Assembly: GCF_034190915.1 (NCBI RefSeq)
Contig: NW_026947488.1
Location: 4,350,501 to 4,414,500, forward strand
Direction of reading: 5' to 3'
Source of the DNA: Cavia porcellus
Taxonomy: Eukaryota; Chordata; Mammalia; Rodentia; Caviidae
Length of the DNA: 64,000 nucleotides
Shown piece after piece: positions 37,006 to 48,589 of the stretch. The stretch's first letter is position 1. Each line of letters opens with the position of its first letter. Under the pieces are notes generated by a model. That model was not told where the DNA came from, did no database searches, and saw nothing but the letters and a program-made list of their open reading frames with translations. Made by a program: the position numbers and the translations under genes.

Positions 37006-37539
37006 TGCTCGGCATCACTGGTGAAGAGGACTGAGGGGGCTCAGGGGCCATGGCACCCGCCACGGTACCTCTCTCAGAGGCCCGAGTCTTGCTGGATGTC
37101 TCAGATAGGACACTGCTTTCCTTGTCAGCATAAAGCCACCTGGAGCATTCTTCCTGAGTTCTTGGGTTGAGGTACCTGATCAACAGTCTCTGGCATGGGG
37201 GTTGATGGCCAAGCTACACAACACAACCCTTCCAGAAGGGACCCACCCCAGGTAGGCATAAAAATCTCTCCTTTATTCACAATTTTCTCATAATTACAAG
37301 GTGCCCCACCTCAATATTCACCTGTGCAATTACTACTAATTCACAAACCCACCTACAATTGAAACACAGAGTGATGGATCTTCCAGGGATCCGTACTTCT
37401 TCTCCCAGATCATTAGAGCATCAACATCATCACTAACTTACACAGCTGCTTTCAGGTAGGCACTCAGGATTAATCTACACTCCTAGCACCAAGCATTACT
37501 CACCCCTCTCTAAAAGGGTTCTTCATCAGGTCACCCACA

Positions 37540-38480
37540 GCTGTCATCTTTACACCAAGACCTCCCCTCAAGACACCTAGCTCCCTTTCCTTCCCAACTC
37601 ACCAGCTTTGGGGACACACAACAGGTGAAGATTGGCATGTAGATCTTATACCTGTGCCTAAACATAACACCTTTAGATATCTCCTGACCTTTGTCTGTAC
37701 TCCCTGGGGATGAATACATGGCCCAAGAGACTGCAGACATAGTTTCCAAGAGTCTCACACAAGAGATTAGTCCTAGATTTGCCTTACCGCAAACTATGCA
37801 ACAAGACCATGGCCCAGCTTCCCTTTCTCAGAGTACCCCACAAGTGCCCTTGAGTCTGAACATTGCTCAGGAAGCTCCACCTGCCATGTCAGCCACAGTC
37901 CTCAGGAAAAGAGGGGAAGGCAAATGGCTCACTGAAGACACAGCTCACAGCTCTCGTTCTCCAGCTACATCCACCCTGGCCCAGCTCCTTCCCTGAGCCC
38001 TAACTTGACTTAGGACACTGCTGTGACCACCCACTTTCCTAAGTCCACCGGAGCTCATTTATGGGAGACTCTTCTTACTCCCCAACTCACCTACCTCACG
38101 AAACCTTTCCCCCCATCACAGACTGCTTCCCAGTCCTTTTCCTCTTTAGATGGTATTTGCAACAACACATTGATCTAGGTCTCCCACAACCACCAGATGA
38201 TCAAACCTCACAGTCTTCCATAACCCAGAGACTAATATATCTCAATTCTTCTAGGCCCACAGGGCTACAGCCCTTGTGGATGGGACCCCACTTGGTCCTC
38301 CTCATGACACCTACAGCCGTCAAGGTTGGCAGCCTTTTTTCCTGGTTCCACATCCCCCAGACCAAATGGTGCCCTGACAACCTGGACACTGGTAACCCCA
38401 AACTCACCCTCAGTGTGGTCACCACACCTCCTGAGTCCCACCCATCTTTGCCTCACCAAATCCCTAACCAAACTTCTGAG
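37540..38480 (+). pseudogene. Class I retroviral integrase remnant, copy A
   Basis: Read in shifting frames this gives integrase landmarks in order. 'WHVDLIPVP' has the first catalytic Asp at 37,642-37,644. A hydrophobic strand 'YLLTFV' follows. 'PRFALPQTMQQDHGPA' has the second catalytic Asp at 37,805-37,807. The C-terminal SH3-like domain reads 'GPHLVLLMTPTAVKV' near 38,280-38,325, with 'FHIPQTK' after it. Frameshifts and stops (for example after 'TPWG' near 37,710) break it. Functionally it would insert viral DNA into the host genome; this copy is dead. Confidence 0.75.
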
Positions 38481-38489
38481 CTTCCCCAT

Positions 38490-38967
38490 GCATGGCTATC
38501 CACCAGATTTCTGGTCTCCTTTCTCCTGTTGTTTCTTATTCTCTGAGAAGGCTTCCAACCGCACAGAAAGTGATTTTATATTTTTCTATGGGCTGAGGCT
38601 CCTGACTCTCAATCCTCAGATGTTTTGTCAAACACAAATAATAAGGCCACCAGGAGGTCCTCAATCTGGGCCCTCATTCCACTCACCATAATGGTGTCAC
38701 AGGTCTCCCCACCGACTAACTTGCAATTTTCATCTCACAAAAAAAGAGGGATTAGCTGGTCGTCACCATACCATTGTGGGCCAAAAAACCTGGACCTCGG
38801 GCACTCCTACACTTGATGTAGAATGGGGCTCTGTATGTTCTACCATAGCCATGATAGCAAGGCCTTGTGCTCAGTCAGGGGTCCGTCATTTTGCTTGTGC
38901 CTAGAAAATTGCAATTATCTATCTTGTGATAATTGGCTTGCCAAGCAACACAGCAAAGAGGTGACCT
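38490..38967 (+). pseudogene. Region after integrase, possible env start, copy A
   Basis: In class I elements env overlaps the end of pol. Here a broken frame with a hydrophobic run ('FLVSFLLLFLIL', about 38,508-38,546) could be a leader or signal peptide, but no glycoprotein motif is visible. The sequence is shared with copy B. Confidence 0.35.
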
Positions 38968-40628
38968 TACTGATGAATGAGCCCACAAACTCACCCTACA
39001 TCCAAGAGACTGCACCTGCCCCTAATCTTGCTGGTGAGCAGGCCTATGGTCCTGATGACCACATGGGTCTTGGGATCACACCCGCTCTCCATTCAGGGAA
39101 CTTTCTGAATTTGTAGGATCCCCCAGCTGAGCCTACCTCACATCCAGGGGAAGCCACCAATCTTCAACTACAAGGGTGGGTTTGCTCCTTGTCCACGGTT
39201 AAGCACAGGGTGAGGAACCCAGCCAGCCCTGAAGCTGGGATACTGTGACCTGACTTGATGGCTCCCCTTCTACACAGGAGGGACCCTGCCAGGATCATGC
39301 ATGCTCATGCCAGCACCACAGCATTCAGAAAGACAGGGTGGGGACTGACGCTGCCCAGTGACCAAAACTGGCCAGAGCCCATGCCCAATATCAATCCCAG
39401 TAACGGTCATGACCCTTAAACCACTCTGCTGAGCCCGTTCTGCAAGGAGTGGACATTGTAGGCCTGCAGCCTCACCTACGGTCCAGGGGGCTGTGCTGGG
39501 CTTGAGAGCGTGTCTGCTCTCTGCCTATGGGGGGAAAAGCAGTGGGCTTCCAGCACCCTGGTGAGCCCCTCTGACATCCAGGGAGAGCACAGACCCAGAG
39601 GCACTCCGTTGAAGGAGCCTGGCAGCCGAGGAACAGCCTGTGTCCCGGGAACGTGCCAGCCTTGTCTCATCAGAACCGTGCCGGGCCCATGTCCCTGGCC
39701 ACTCTTCATCCCTGGCCTTTCTTCATCCCTGGGACTGCGCCTGGACTCGATCTTCCCTGCCAAGCCCACACTGGGTCAAGGGCACCATGCTGGGATGAAA
39801 ACACTCAGCTGGGCCCACCCTGCATCCTGGGAACCCAGCCTGGCTGTGAGCAGATGGGCGAGACCTCCTTGCATCCCAGGGACCTTGCAGGCATGACCTG
39901 AGATAGTACCTGCATATCACTTGGGGTATGGCACAGGGTGGGATCTGCTATCACCCTGAGTACATGGGCCTACTAGGTGGGCTGCCCTCCCTGCTGGGGA
40001 GTGCACTGCTCTGTCAGCACTTCATTCAGGGTGACAGGCCAGGCCCTGGACCTGGCTCATCCTCCACCCAGGCAGGGTAGTACACCTGCCCTGCCTCTAA
40101 GTCTGCCATGCATCCACACAACAGTGCTGGACATCCATCAGGCCACACTGCCAAGCCCGAGGGACACCCAGGAAGTGGCATAGGTCTACAGCCAACCAGG
40201 CCAGGCTCCCTTGCATCCAGGGGACTGCCCAGGGCATGAGATGGAACCCTCAACCTCCCCCAGTTTCCATCAAGGGAGGCTGATGTTTTGACAAACTGCT
40301 AGGAGCCTGCCATGTGACTGTTACCACAGAGGGCCTGGAACATGGCTTGTCCTCTGTCCAGGGCACTGCAGGTGGGAAATGCCAGCGGGAAGCAAAAACC
40401 ATACTCCTACTGGAGTCCATCAGGTGAAAGCACATAGGCCCGGCCAAGGCCCCCTGCGAGGTGAGGACAGCCAAGCACAGAGCCTAGGTCTGTGCCCAAC
40501 CCCTATGCAGGGGAGGGTGCTGGGCTCAGCACCTTGTCTGCTCTCCCCCACAGGACCGGTCAGGACCCCAACCAGCCTGTCTAGCCCACACGACATTGAG
40601 GTGACCTTGCCAATCCAGTGTCTGTCTT
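38968..40628 (+). repeat. Hierarchical tandem array, block 7
   Basis: Array resumes at 'aatgagcccacaaactcacc', a standard unit block. It contains one 'cctggctcatcctccaccca' landmark (40,050). It ends at 'caatccagtgtctgtctt', where the L1 has inserted. The unit continues at 47,689 after the L1. Confidence 0.85.
40617..40628. other. L1 target-site duplication, left copy
   Basis: 'agtgtctgtctt', identical to 47,677-47,688. It lies within the array block that normally reads 'ca.tgtcttgcctaataagcagg', and is immediately followed by the L1 poly(A) tail seen as T's. Confidence 0.85.
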
Positions 40629-42090
40629 TTTTTTATTTAAAGAGAAAAATAAAACAAAACAGTAAAATGCTACAATACAGAATTTCAAGAGAAAAAATAT
40701 ACAGTAAGAAATCACTAGTTAATAGATTACATATTGTCATCTCAGAAACAGTTGTCCAGGTTACAAAATTAAAGCATATAAAGTGGACATTAATACAGTG
40801 AGATTACAGATAGTTCTGTTCAATGATCCAACAAAAGCTCAGTAATATGGTTTTCTACCCTACACACTTAAATATACTTGCAGTTGTATCCTTTGGATCA
40901 CTTTCTTTCCTCTCTTTTTTACAATAACAATCACACATTTTGGGTTCCATTACTCTGACAGTTCTTATAACTTTTTCTTTGAAGAGGAAAAGAAAAAACA
41001 GAACAAAGAAAAACCCAATGTGACAAAGCAAAATAGAGTCAGTTAGAACAGGAGGATGGACATAGTATATAATGCAAAAAGAGATTACAAGGTGATCAAC
41101 AATGGTTACCATTATGCCTCTTTTTATCTTAAAAAGAGTTGCCTATATCAGCTGGTATAAAAGAACTGAACAAAACAGTACAGAACAAGACCAATAAAAC
41201 CCACATTAGAGACCTTACAGGACTTCCAAAGAAGATAGTAGTCAAACCATAATGGGCATCATAGAATATCTGGTTGCCTTCAAAGTGGTTGCCTATACCC
41301 TCAAATTTGATACTATTAAACAAAACGGAATATAATAAAATCAGTCAGAACAAAATATGGAGAACAATACAGGGGATCAAATCAGGTTAATAGGAAAACA
41401 AAAAAGTTACTATAATATATCCCTCTATTTTTAACTTAGTTTTCCTTTAATTAAAAGATACTAAGAAATAAATTAATTTTTAAAAAAAGAAAAAAGGGGG
41501 AGATTGAGATAAAAAAGAACGTATCAGTAGAACAACACTGGTCAGAACCGAACAATTTAAGCATCATTGTGTTTCACCACCAGATAGCCTGACATTAATA
41601 GTAGTTACCATAGTGTCTCTTTCCTTGAAATATTTGAGTCTAACTTCATATATTATAGCATCAAACTTATCAAGACAGTGTGAAACCATTCAAAAGAATG
41701 AAAGTATTGCAGGGTATTTTGAACCAGCTAACAGAAACCGAACATCGGTTTCTACATTATCTCTTTGCCTATAAAAAATTTTGCTTATACTATTGAACAC
41801 ATTAAAATATAATAAGATACAACATGTTAAAACCAATGGAAACAGATGGACAACAACTTGATGGGGCTTCAAAACAGGATGGTATTAAATCAGCACTAGT
41901 TATTACGCTGTCTTATTTTCTTCAAAATAGCTATGCGTATCACCACAGACAATAAAATAAAACAAACCAGATTAAAGCCATTCCAATTAAGGATTGAAAA
42001 CATTATATGACTTCAAACCAGAGTGACTGGGAATCATGATTATCACATACTTTTATGTATTCTTATCATTTCTTACACTAGGTAAACTAT
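40629..42090 (-). other. L1 3' UTR
   Basis: About 1.46 kb of AT-rich non-coding sequence after the ORF2 stop. It ends at the T-run that is the poly(A) tail on the sense strand. It holds a purine tract on the plus strand ('agaaaaaagggggagattga' region, 41,485-41,510), which is a pyrimidine tract in L1 sense. The length is long for an L1 3' UTR. Confidence 0.75.
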
Positions 42091-45000
42091 TCAGTATTTA
42101 TACATGTGAGTTTGATTTATTTTACTTATGAGTATGGTCTCAAGCTTCATCCATTTATTTATAAATGTCTCAATGTGATCATTCTTTATAGCTGAGTAGT
42201 ACTCCATTGTATAAAAATACCACAACTTCTTTATTCGTTCCTCAGTTGGTGGACACTTAGGTTGTTTCCAAGATCTGGCTATTACAAATTGTGCTGCTAT
42301 AAACATGGGCACACATATATCACTGTGGTATGATGCTTTCAGTTCTTCTGGGAATATGCCTTGTAGTGGCATATTGGTCAAATGGGGCTTCCAGTCCCAG
42401 CTTTCTGAGAAATCTCCAGACTCCACAATGGTTCAACTAGTCTACACTCCCACCAACGGTACAGGAGAGTTCCTTTTTCCCCACAGCCTCTCCAGCATTT
42501 GTTATTGATAGTTTTCTTGAACTTGGCCATTCTTTGAGGAGTGAGATGAAATCTCAGTGTGGTTTTAATTTTCATTTCTCTAATGACTAGTGATGATGAA
42601 CATTTTTTCATATATTTATTTGCCGTTTGTATTTCTTCATCTGAAAATTGTTTATTCATCTCAGATGCCCATTTTTGGATGGGGTCTTTGAATTTGGGGG
42701 GCCTGATTTTTTTAAAATTCTTTATGTATTTTAGACAGAAGTCCTTTGTCTGAGGGGCAGTTCACTAAGATTTTTCCCCAGTTTGTGGGTTTTCTTTTCA
42801 CTATGTTAGAGACTTCTTTAGACGTGCAGAAACTTTTTAATAAGTTATTGACTTATTAAATTGACTCTGGGAAGTTACTGACTCTGGGAAGTATTTCCCG
42901 TGCGGTTTGAGTCTTGTTCATGAATTCTCTACCTACCCCTGTGTCTTCAAGGTTTTTACCCAATTTGTCTTCCAATAGACTTAGTGTTTCTGTTTTAATG
43001 TTTATATATTTGATCCATTTAGATTTTATTTTAGTATATGGTGATAGGAATGGGTCTAGTTTTAGTTTTTGGCATATGGAGAGCCAGTTTTTCCAACACC
43101 ACTTATTAAAGAGACTGTCGTTCTTCCAGTGAACCTGTTTGGCCCCTTTATCAAAGATAAGGTGGTTGAGTGTGTTTGTAGTTGTGGTTGTATCTTCTAA
43201 TCTATTCCACTGAAGTTCGGCTCTGTTTTGATTCCAGTACCATGTTGATTTTACTACAGTTGCTTTGTAGTATAACTTCAAGTCAGGGATTGTGATGCCT
43301 CCTGCCTTGCCTTTGCTACTTAGAACTGTCTTTGCTATTCTAGGTCTCTTCTCACTCCAGATGAATTTTAGGAGTGATTTCTCAAGATCTATGAGGTATG
43401 TTGATGGTATTTTTATTGGAATTGTATTGAATCTGTATAACAGTTTTGGGAGAATGGCCATTTTCACAATATTTATTTATTTATTCTTCTTATCCATGAG
43501 CAAGGGATGTTTTTCCATTTTCTGAGATCATCTTCAATTTCATTTTTCAGTGTATTACAATTTCCCTGTATAGGTCTTTCACTTCATTTCATGAGAATAA
43601 TTCCTAAATATTTCATTTTTCTGGTTGCTAGTGTGAAGGGTGTGGCTTCTCTTATTTCTCTCTCTGTGATTTTGTTTTTAGTGTGTAGGAATGCTATTGA
43701 TTTTTGAGTATTGATTTTGTATCCAGCCACATTGCTGAATTTATTTATTATATCGAGGAGTCTTTCAATGTAGTTTTGGGGGCCTTCTATGTAGAGTATG
43801 TCATCTGCAAATAATGATAATTTAACTTCTTTTCCTATCTTTATGCCTTGTATTTCTCTCTCTTGTCTATTTGCTCTGGATAGTATTTCAGGTACTATAT
43901 TAAATAGGAGCAGTGATAGAGGACATCTTTGTCTTGTGCCTGATTTTAAAGTAAAGGCCTTCAATTTTTGGCCATTTAGTATGATACTAGCTGTTGGTTT
44001 GTCATAGATGGCCTTTATTATATTGAGGTAAAGACCATCTATTCCAATTTTCTTCAAGGTTCTTATCATAAATGAATGTTGTACCTTATCGAAAGCTTTT
44101 TCTAGATCTATAGAAATGATCATGTGATTCTTACTTTTGACTCTACTGAAATGGTGCATTACATTTATTGATTTACATATGTTGAACCATCCCTGCATTC
44201 CTGGGATGAATCCCACTTGGTCATGGTGTATAATCTTCTTGATGATTTGCTGCATCCTATTTGCCAATATTTTATTGAGGATTTTTGCATGTGTTCATTA
44301 GGGAGATTGGTCTATAGTTCTCTTTTTCAGTTGGGTCTTTCTCAGGTTTTGGTACTAGAGTAATATTTGCTTCCAGGAATGACTTGGGAAGAATTGCTTC
44401 CGTTTCAATTTCATTGAAGAGTTTGAGGAGTGTCGGCATTAGGTCTTCTTTGTATTTCTTGTAGAATTCTGCAGTGAATCTGCCTGGGCCTGGGCTCTTC
44501 TTTGTAGGTAATGACTTAATTACGTTTTCAATTTCATTAATAGAAATTGGATTATTCAGCAGTTTTACATCTTCTTGACCTAGCTTTGGTACTTCATATG
44601 CTTTTAGGAATCTGTCTATTTCTTCTGTGTTATCAAACCTTTGAGAGTAGTGGTTTTTGAAATAGGTGTTGATGATCTTCTGTATTTTTATTGGGTCTGT
44701 AGTGATTTCACCTTTTTCATTCCTTATTGCATGAATTTGAGCTTTTTCTTTCCTTTTGTTAAAATAAAGTCGGCTAGGGGCTTACTGATTTTATTTATTC
44801 TTTCAAAGAACTAACTCTTTCATTCATTGATTTTTTGGATTGTTTTCTTAGTCTCTATTGCATTGATTTCTGCTCTGATTTTTATTATTTCCTCTCTTCT
44901 TTTGGCTTTGGGCTTGACTTGCTCTTCTTTTTCTAGATGTTTGAGGTGTAGTATCAGGTTATTTATTTGTATTTGTTCTGTTTTCCTGATGTGGGAACTC

Positions 45001-45913
45001 AGTGCAATAAATTTCCCTCTGAGGACAGCTTTCATTGCATCCCACAGATTCCGATAAGTTGTATTTGTGCTTTCATTTGTTTGTAGGTATTGTTTAATTT
45101 CTTCTTTAATTTCATCTGTGACCCACTGATTACTCAAGAGTGTATTATTCACTTTCCGTGTGTTTGTGGGATTTTTGCAGTATCTTTTATCATTAATTTC
45201 TAATTTCATAGCGCTATGATCCGATAACATGCAAGGGATAATTTCAACTCTTTTGCATTTATTTATCTGGAGTTAATATATGGTCTATTTTGGAGAATGA
45301 CCCATGTACTGCTGAGAAGAATGTGTGTTCTGTTGTTGTTGGGTGGAATACTCTGTATATGTCTATTAAGTCCATTTGTTCACAGGTGCGATTCAGTTCT
45401 TTTATTTCTTTGCTGATCTCTGTCTGTTGTTCTGTCCATTGGGGTCAATGGTGTGTTAAGGTCTCCTATTATAATTGTGTTACTGCTAATTTGGTTTTTC
45501 ATTTCTGATATTGTTTTACATAACTGGGTGCACTGGAATTTGGTGCATATATATTTAAGGTAGTTATCTCTTCCTCTTGAAGTTTTCCCGTAACCAGTAT
45601 GTAGTGACCTTCTTTATTTCTTCTGATCATTATTGGTGTGAAGTTCACATTGTCTGCAAACAGAATAGCTACCCCTGCTTTTTTGGGGGGTTCCTGTTGC
45701 ATGAAGTATTGTTTTCCATCCTTTGACTTTCAGTCTGTGAGTAGCCTTTTGGGTTAGATGGGTTTCTTGTAGACAGCATATGGTGGGATTTTGTTTCTTG
45801 ATCCATTCTGCCAGTCTGTTTCTTTTAATTGGTGCCTTGAGACCATTTACATTAATGATTATAACTGTTATATATTGGTTTATTGCTGACATGTTATATT
45901 CCTGCTGTTGCAT
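42091..45913 (-). pseudogene. L1 ORF2 (endonuclease / reverse transcriptase), broken
   Basis: Spans about 1,270 codons, the usual ORF2 size. In order from the N-terminus: endonuclease start ('MSAINQYITVIIINVNGL', 45,893 down) with the 'QETHL' catalytic box; middle segments at 45,230-44,820; reverse transcriptase with 'LFADDILY' (FADD at 43,800-43,811); the C-terminal part at 43,467-42,856; and a cysteine motif 'CWRGCGEKGTLLYRWWEC' (42,378-42,659 frame) in which the usual histidine is Arg. Frameshifts occur near 45,690 (T6G6 homopolymer) and at several later points. In a live L1 this protein nicks DNA and reverse-transcribes its own mRNA. Confidence 0.92.
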
Positions 45914-45949
45914 CTTAATCTTTCTGTTCTGTTTAATTGTCTGCTTTGT

Positions 45950-46953
45950 TTAGTGTTTTTTTCCTAAGTGTATCTAAACTGTCTTTCAGTATTCTTTGCA
46001 TGATTGGCTTCAGGATCATGAAGTTCTTCAGCTGTTCTTTGTCTTGGAAGTATCCTATTTCTCCATCGATTTTGAAGGACAGTTTTGCAGGGTACATCAA
46101 TCTAGGTTGGAAATCATTTTCCTTTAGGATCTAAAATACTTCACTCCATGCTCTTCTTGCCTTTATTGTTTGTGCTGAGAAGTCTGTTGTGATTCTGATA
46201 GGTTTTCCTTTATAGGTGATCTGTCTTTTCTCTCTGACAGCTTTTAATATTCTATTCTTTTGTTTGATTTCTGGGATGGTGATTATTATATGTCTGGGTA
46301 TAGTTTTATTTTGGCTGTGGCTATTTGGAGTTCTATACCTGTTCCTGATATCAGTTTCCAATTTCATGTTTGGGAAATTTTCAGTTATTACTTCTCTAAA
46401 TATCCTCTTGACATCCTTTATGTGGTCTCCTTCTTTTTCATTTATCCCTATCAACCTTATGTTGTTTTTCTTTGCATCATCTTTCAGGTGTTGAATTGTT
46501 ATTTCTTGATTTCTTGTTATTTTAAAAAGATCTTTCCTTTCCTGTTCACTGGCAGCAATCTTATCTTCGAGGTCAAAATTCTATCTTCACATTCATTGAG
46601 GTGGTTTTTACAACTTTCAATGGAATTTTTGATTTCCTGTATATCTCTTTGCATCTGTTTTATATATTCTGTTTCTTATATTGTTCATCCAGGGATTCTA
46701 TCTTTTTGTTTAGTTCCTCAAATTTTTAAACTGTGTCTTCTTTAGATATTTTCAACATCTCCTTCATTTCTTTTATCATTTCTTCTTTTACCTGAGAGAT
46801 TATTTCTAGTTTGAATTCCTTTAAAGCTTTGCAGAGTTGCTTCTTTATTTCAGTTACTATTGCTTCAGGTATTTCAGGCATATGGCATGTATTTTCTTCT
46901 ATGTACATGGCTCCTAGGCTTTCATGGGGTGGGCTGGATATTTGAGATTGCAT
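45950..46953 (-). pseudogene. L1 ORF1 (RNA-binding chaperone), broken
   Basis: Starts at Met 46,953 and ends at a TAA at 45,950-45,952, about 334 codons. The N-terminal part has a heptad-like charged coiled coil ('IKKQLCKALKEFKLEIISQV'). After frame changes near 46,730 and 46,460 the RNA-binding and C-terminal domains follow ('HIIITIPEIKQKNRILKAV', 'GKPIRITTDFSAQT'). A stop at 46,131-46,133 splits the last domain. ORF1 protein trimerises and coats L1 RNA; this copy cannot. Confidence 0.85.
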
Positions 46954-47676
46954 TTTGGTCTTTCGTTTGTCATTTTCCTATATTTCTGTGTTTCAAGTGG
47001 TGTTCCAGAGTTTCCCCTGGGCTCATTGGAAATTGCCTCTTATGTCCTGGGCTCTTGGGACTCGTCTGGTAGTGTAGCTCCCTCCTTGAGCAGCGGAACC
47101 CCCAGATTAAAAGAGGGTTGCCAGGTTCCTCTCAGGTAGACCTAAAGCCTCCTCAATCTGAACAGTTTCCCCCTCTGGTAACAAATCTCCCCTGAGGGAA
47201 AGAAGGCCACCTGGTGTGATCCAGGAAATCCCAAACCCTGCTAAGCCCAGTCTAGTGTGGCTGCAAGCCCAGCGGACCCCTAACCCCCTAAAGCCAGGAT
47301 CTCATACTCTCCCAGGGATTGGATGTTGTGTAGTCATCCAGCTCCTTGGATGTAAATCTCCCCAGGCTGATAAAGGGTCCCCCTATGGCCTAGGTAGACC
47401 TCAAACCTCCTCAGCAGGGCTGCTCCCTCCTCCAGGCAGTGGTAGTAGTGCTGGTGCTCTCCAAGTCAAAAGAAGGTTGCAGGTGAGGCCGGAGCATGTT
47501 CCAGTGGCTTGGCCCAGCTTCTTCCTTCCAGAGGGCAGCTGTGGTGCACTCCTCCGGTGGGAGAGGTGGTGAGTGGGGCTGGACCAGAGTTCCTCTGCTT
47601 GGCTGTGCCCTCTCCTTCTGGCCGGTAGCCAGATGTGCTCCTCCAGTGAGAGAGACAGCAGGCAGGGCTGGGCCCT
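46954..47676 (-). promoter_or_regulatory. L1 5' UTR with partial monomer repeats
   Basis: GC-rich relative to the rest of the L1. Two internally repeated blocks are visible: 'gctccctcct......gcag.gg' with 'aaagagggttgc' at 47,081 and about 342 bp away at 47,423; and 'gtgcactcctccggtgggag' at 47,550 against 'tgtgctcctccagtgagaga' at about 47,635. Tandem promoter monomers are a known property of rodent L1 5' ends. Transcription would run toward ORF1. Confidence 0.65.
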
Positions 47677-47688
47677 AGTGTCTGTCTT
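47677..47688. other. L1 target-site duplication, right copy
   Basis: 'agtgtctgtctt', identical to 40,617-40,628. Array sequence 'ctaagcagggaaccatgcc' continues directly. Confidence 0.85.
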
Positions 47689-48210
47689 CTAAGCAGGGAA
47701 CCATGCCAGGTCCAAGTCACACCTGCCCTTTATCCAGGGGCATCCCCTGGCATCCATCAAGCTTCACTGCTGAGTCCCCACCCCAATTTACGAATACCAG
47801 GACATGGTCAAGGCCTATGACCTTTAGGGCTCAGGACTCCTGGAGAGTACGCAAGACCCAGGACTTACCCATTTTTGTCCTGGAGACTTTGCTGGTCTGC
47901 CTCTGCAAGCAAGGCCACCAGACATCCAGAGGACCATGCAGAGCCTCCCAACATATGCCTAAGCTCACTCTCCATCCAGTGAACCATGTGGACCCCTGGA
48001 CCTAGTCTTTTCTTCCATCTGAGGGACCTCACCAGGCCAGCAAAGGAGCCCACAATTTCACTCTATATCCAAGGAACTGTGCAGGCTCATAATCTTGCTG
48101 GCGAGCCTGCCTTAGGTCCAGGGTACCTCTCTGGGTCTGGGATCATGAAAGCTTTGCATCTGGGGAACACACCACAGAGGAGCCCTCCCTACAGGCTCAC
48201 CATCCCTGTT
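47689..48210 (+). repeat. Hierarchical tandem array, block 8
   Basis: Continuation of block 7 across the L1, with the 'ccctttatccaggggcatc' landmark at 47,729. It ends near 'tcaccatccctgttgcagaa', where the array turns to the minus orientation. Confidence 0.85.
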
Positions 48211-48589
48211 GCAGAACTGCCAGGATGGAGGTGGGCGTAGTTTGGGGCTTGGTCCCAGACCCTGCACAGTCCACTGAATGCAAGGGAAGCATAGTCAAGG
48301 TGGTCACAAACAAAGGAATTTCTTCAGGGTCTCACAGGCTGGGCAGACTGGCCTGATGGATGCCTGGTGCTGTGGAGTGGATGCAGGGCAGGCTCAGAGG
48401 CAGGACAGGTGCACTGCACTGGATGGAAATGAGCCAGGTATGATCAGACCTGTTACCCTGAATAAGTGGTTGGCTCACCCTCACAGTGACAAAGCATTGT
48501 GCTCCCCTTCATGGAGGGCAGGCTCTGCTGAGTGGTGGCAAACACCATCCCACAAAGTTCCCCAGACATGGTGAGTGGGAAAGAAGGAA
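48211..48589 (-). repeat. Hierarchical tandem array, block 9 (inverted)
   Basis: Reverse complement of the unit part that lies right of the ERVL-MaLR 5' end (compare 15,056-15,440): 'ggatggaggtggg', 'ggggcttggtcccaga', 'cactgaatgcaagg', then 'gatggatgcctggtgctgtg'. It runs into the inverted ERVL-MaLR copy. Confidence 0.8.

Larger units (their letters stand above)
37006..38967 (+). mobile_element. Class I (gammaretrovirus-like) ERV fragment, copy A
   Basis: Non-array sequence with a retroviral integrase remnant (37,540-38,480) and a short downstream region that may be the start of env. No LTR pair is recognised. The part before 37,540 has an AT-rich start ('gcataaaaatctctcc' at 37,256) without a recognised function. 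It replaces a few hundred bases of the array unit, between the 'cccttcatcc' block and 'aatgagcccac'. Copy B is at 54,287-56,274. Confidence 0.75.
40629..47676 (-). mobile_element. Near full-length L1 LINE, inactive
   Basis: A 7,048-bp minus-strand L1 with 5' UTR (47,676-46,954), ORF1 (46,953-45,950), ORF2 (45,913-42,091), a long 3' UTR (42,090-40,629) and a poly(A) end, flanked by a perfect 12-bp duplication. Both ORFs carry stops and frameshifts, so it cannot move on its own. The full length and perfect flanking duplication show classical target-primed insertion into the array. Confidence 0.93.

Noticed and set aside
46260..46745. 161-residue plus-strand frame inside the L1
   Set aside because: It is the antisense shadow of L1 ORF1; the hydrophobic composition comes from reading Lys/Glu/Asn-rich codons backwards.
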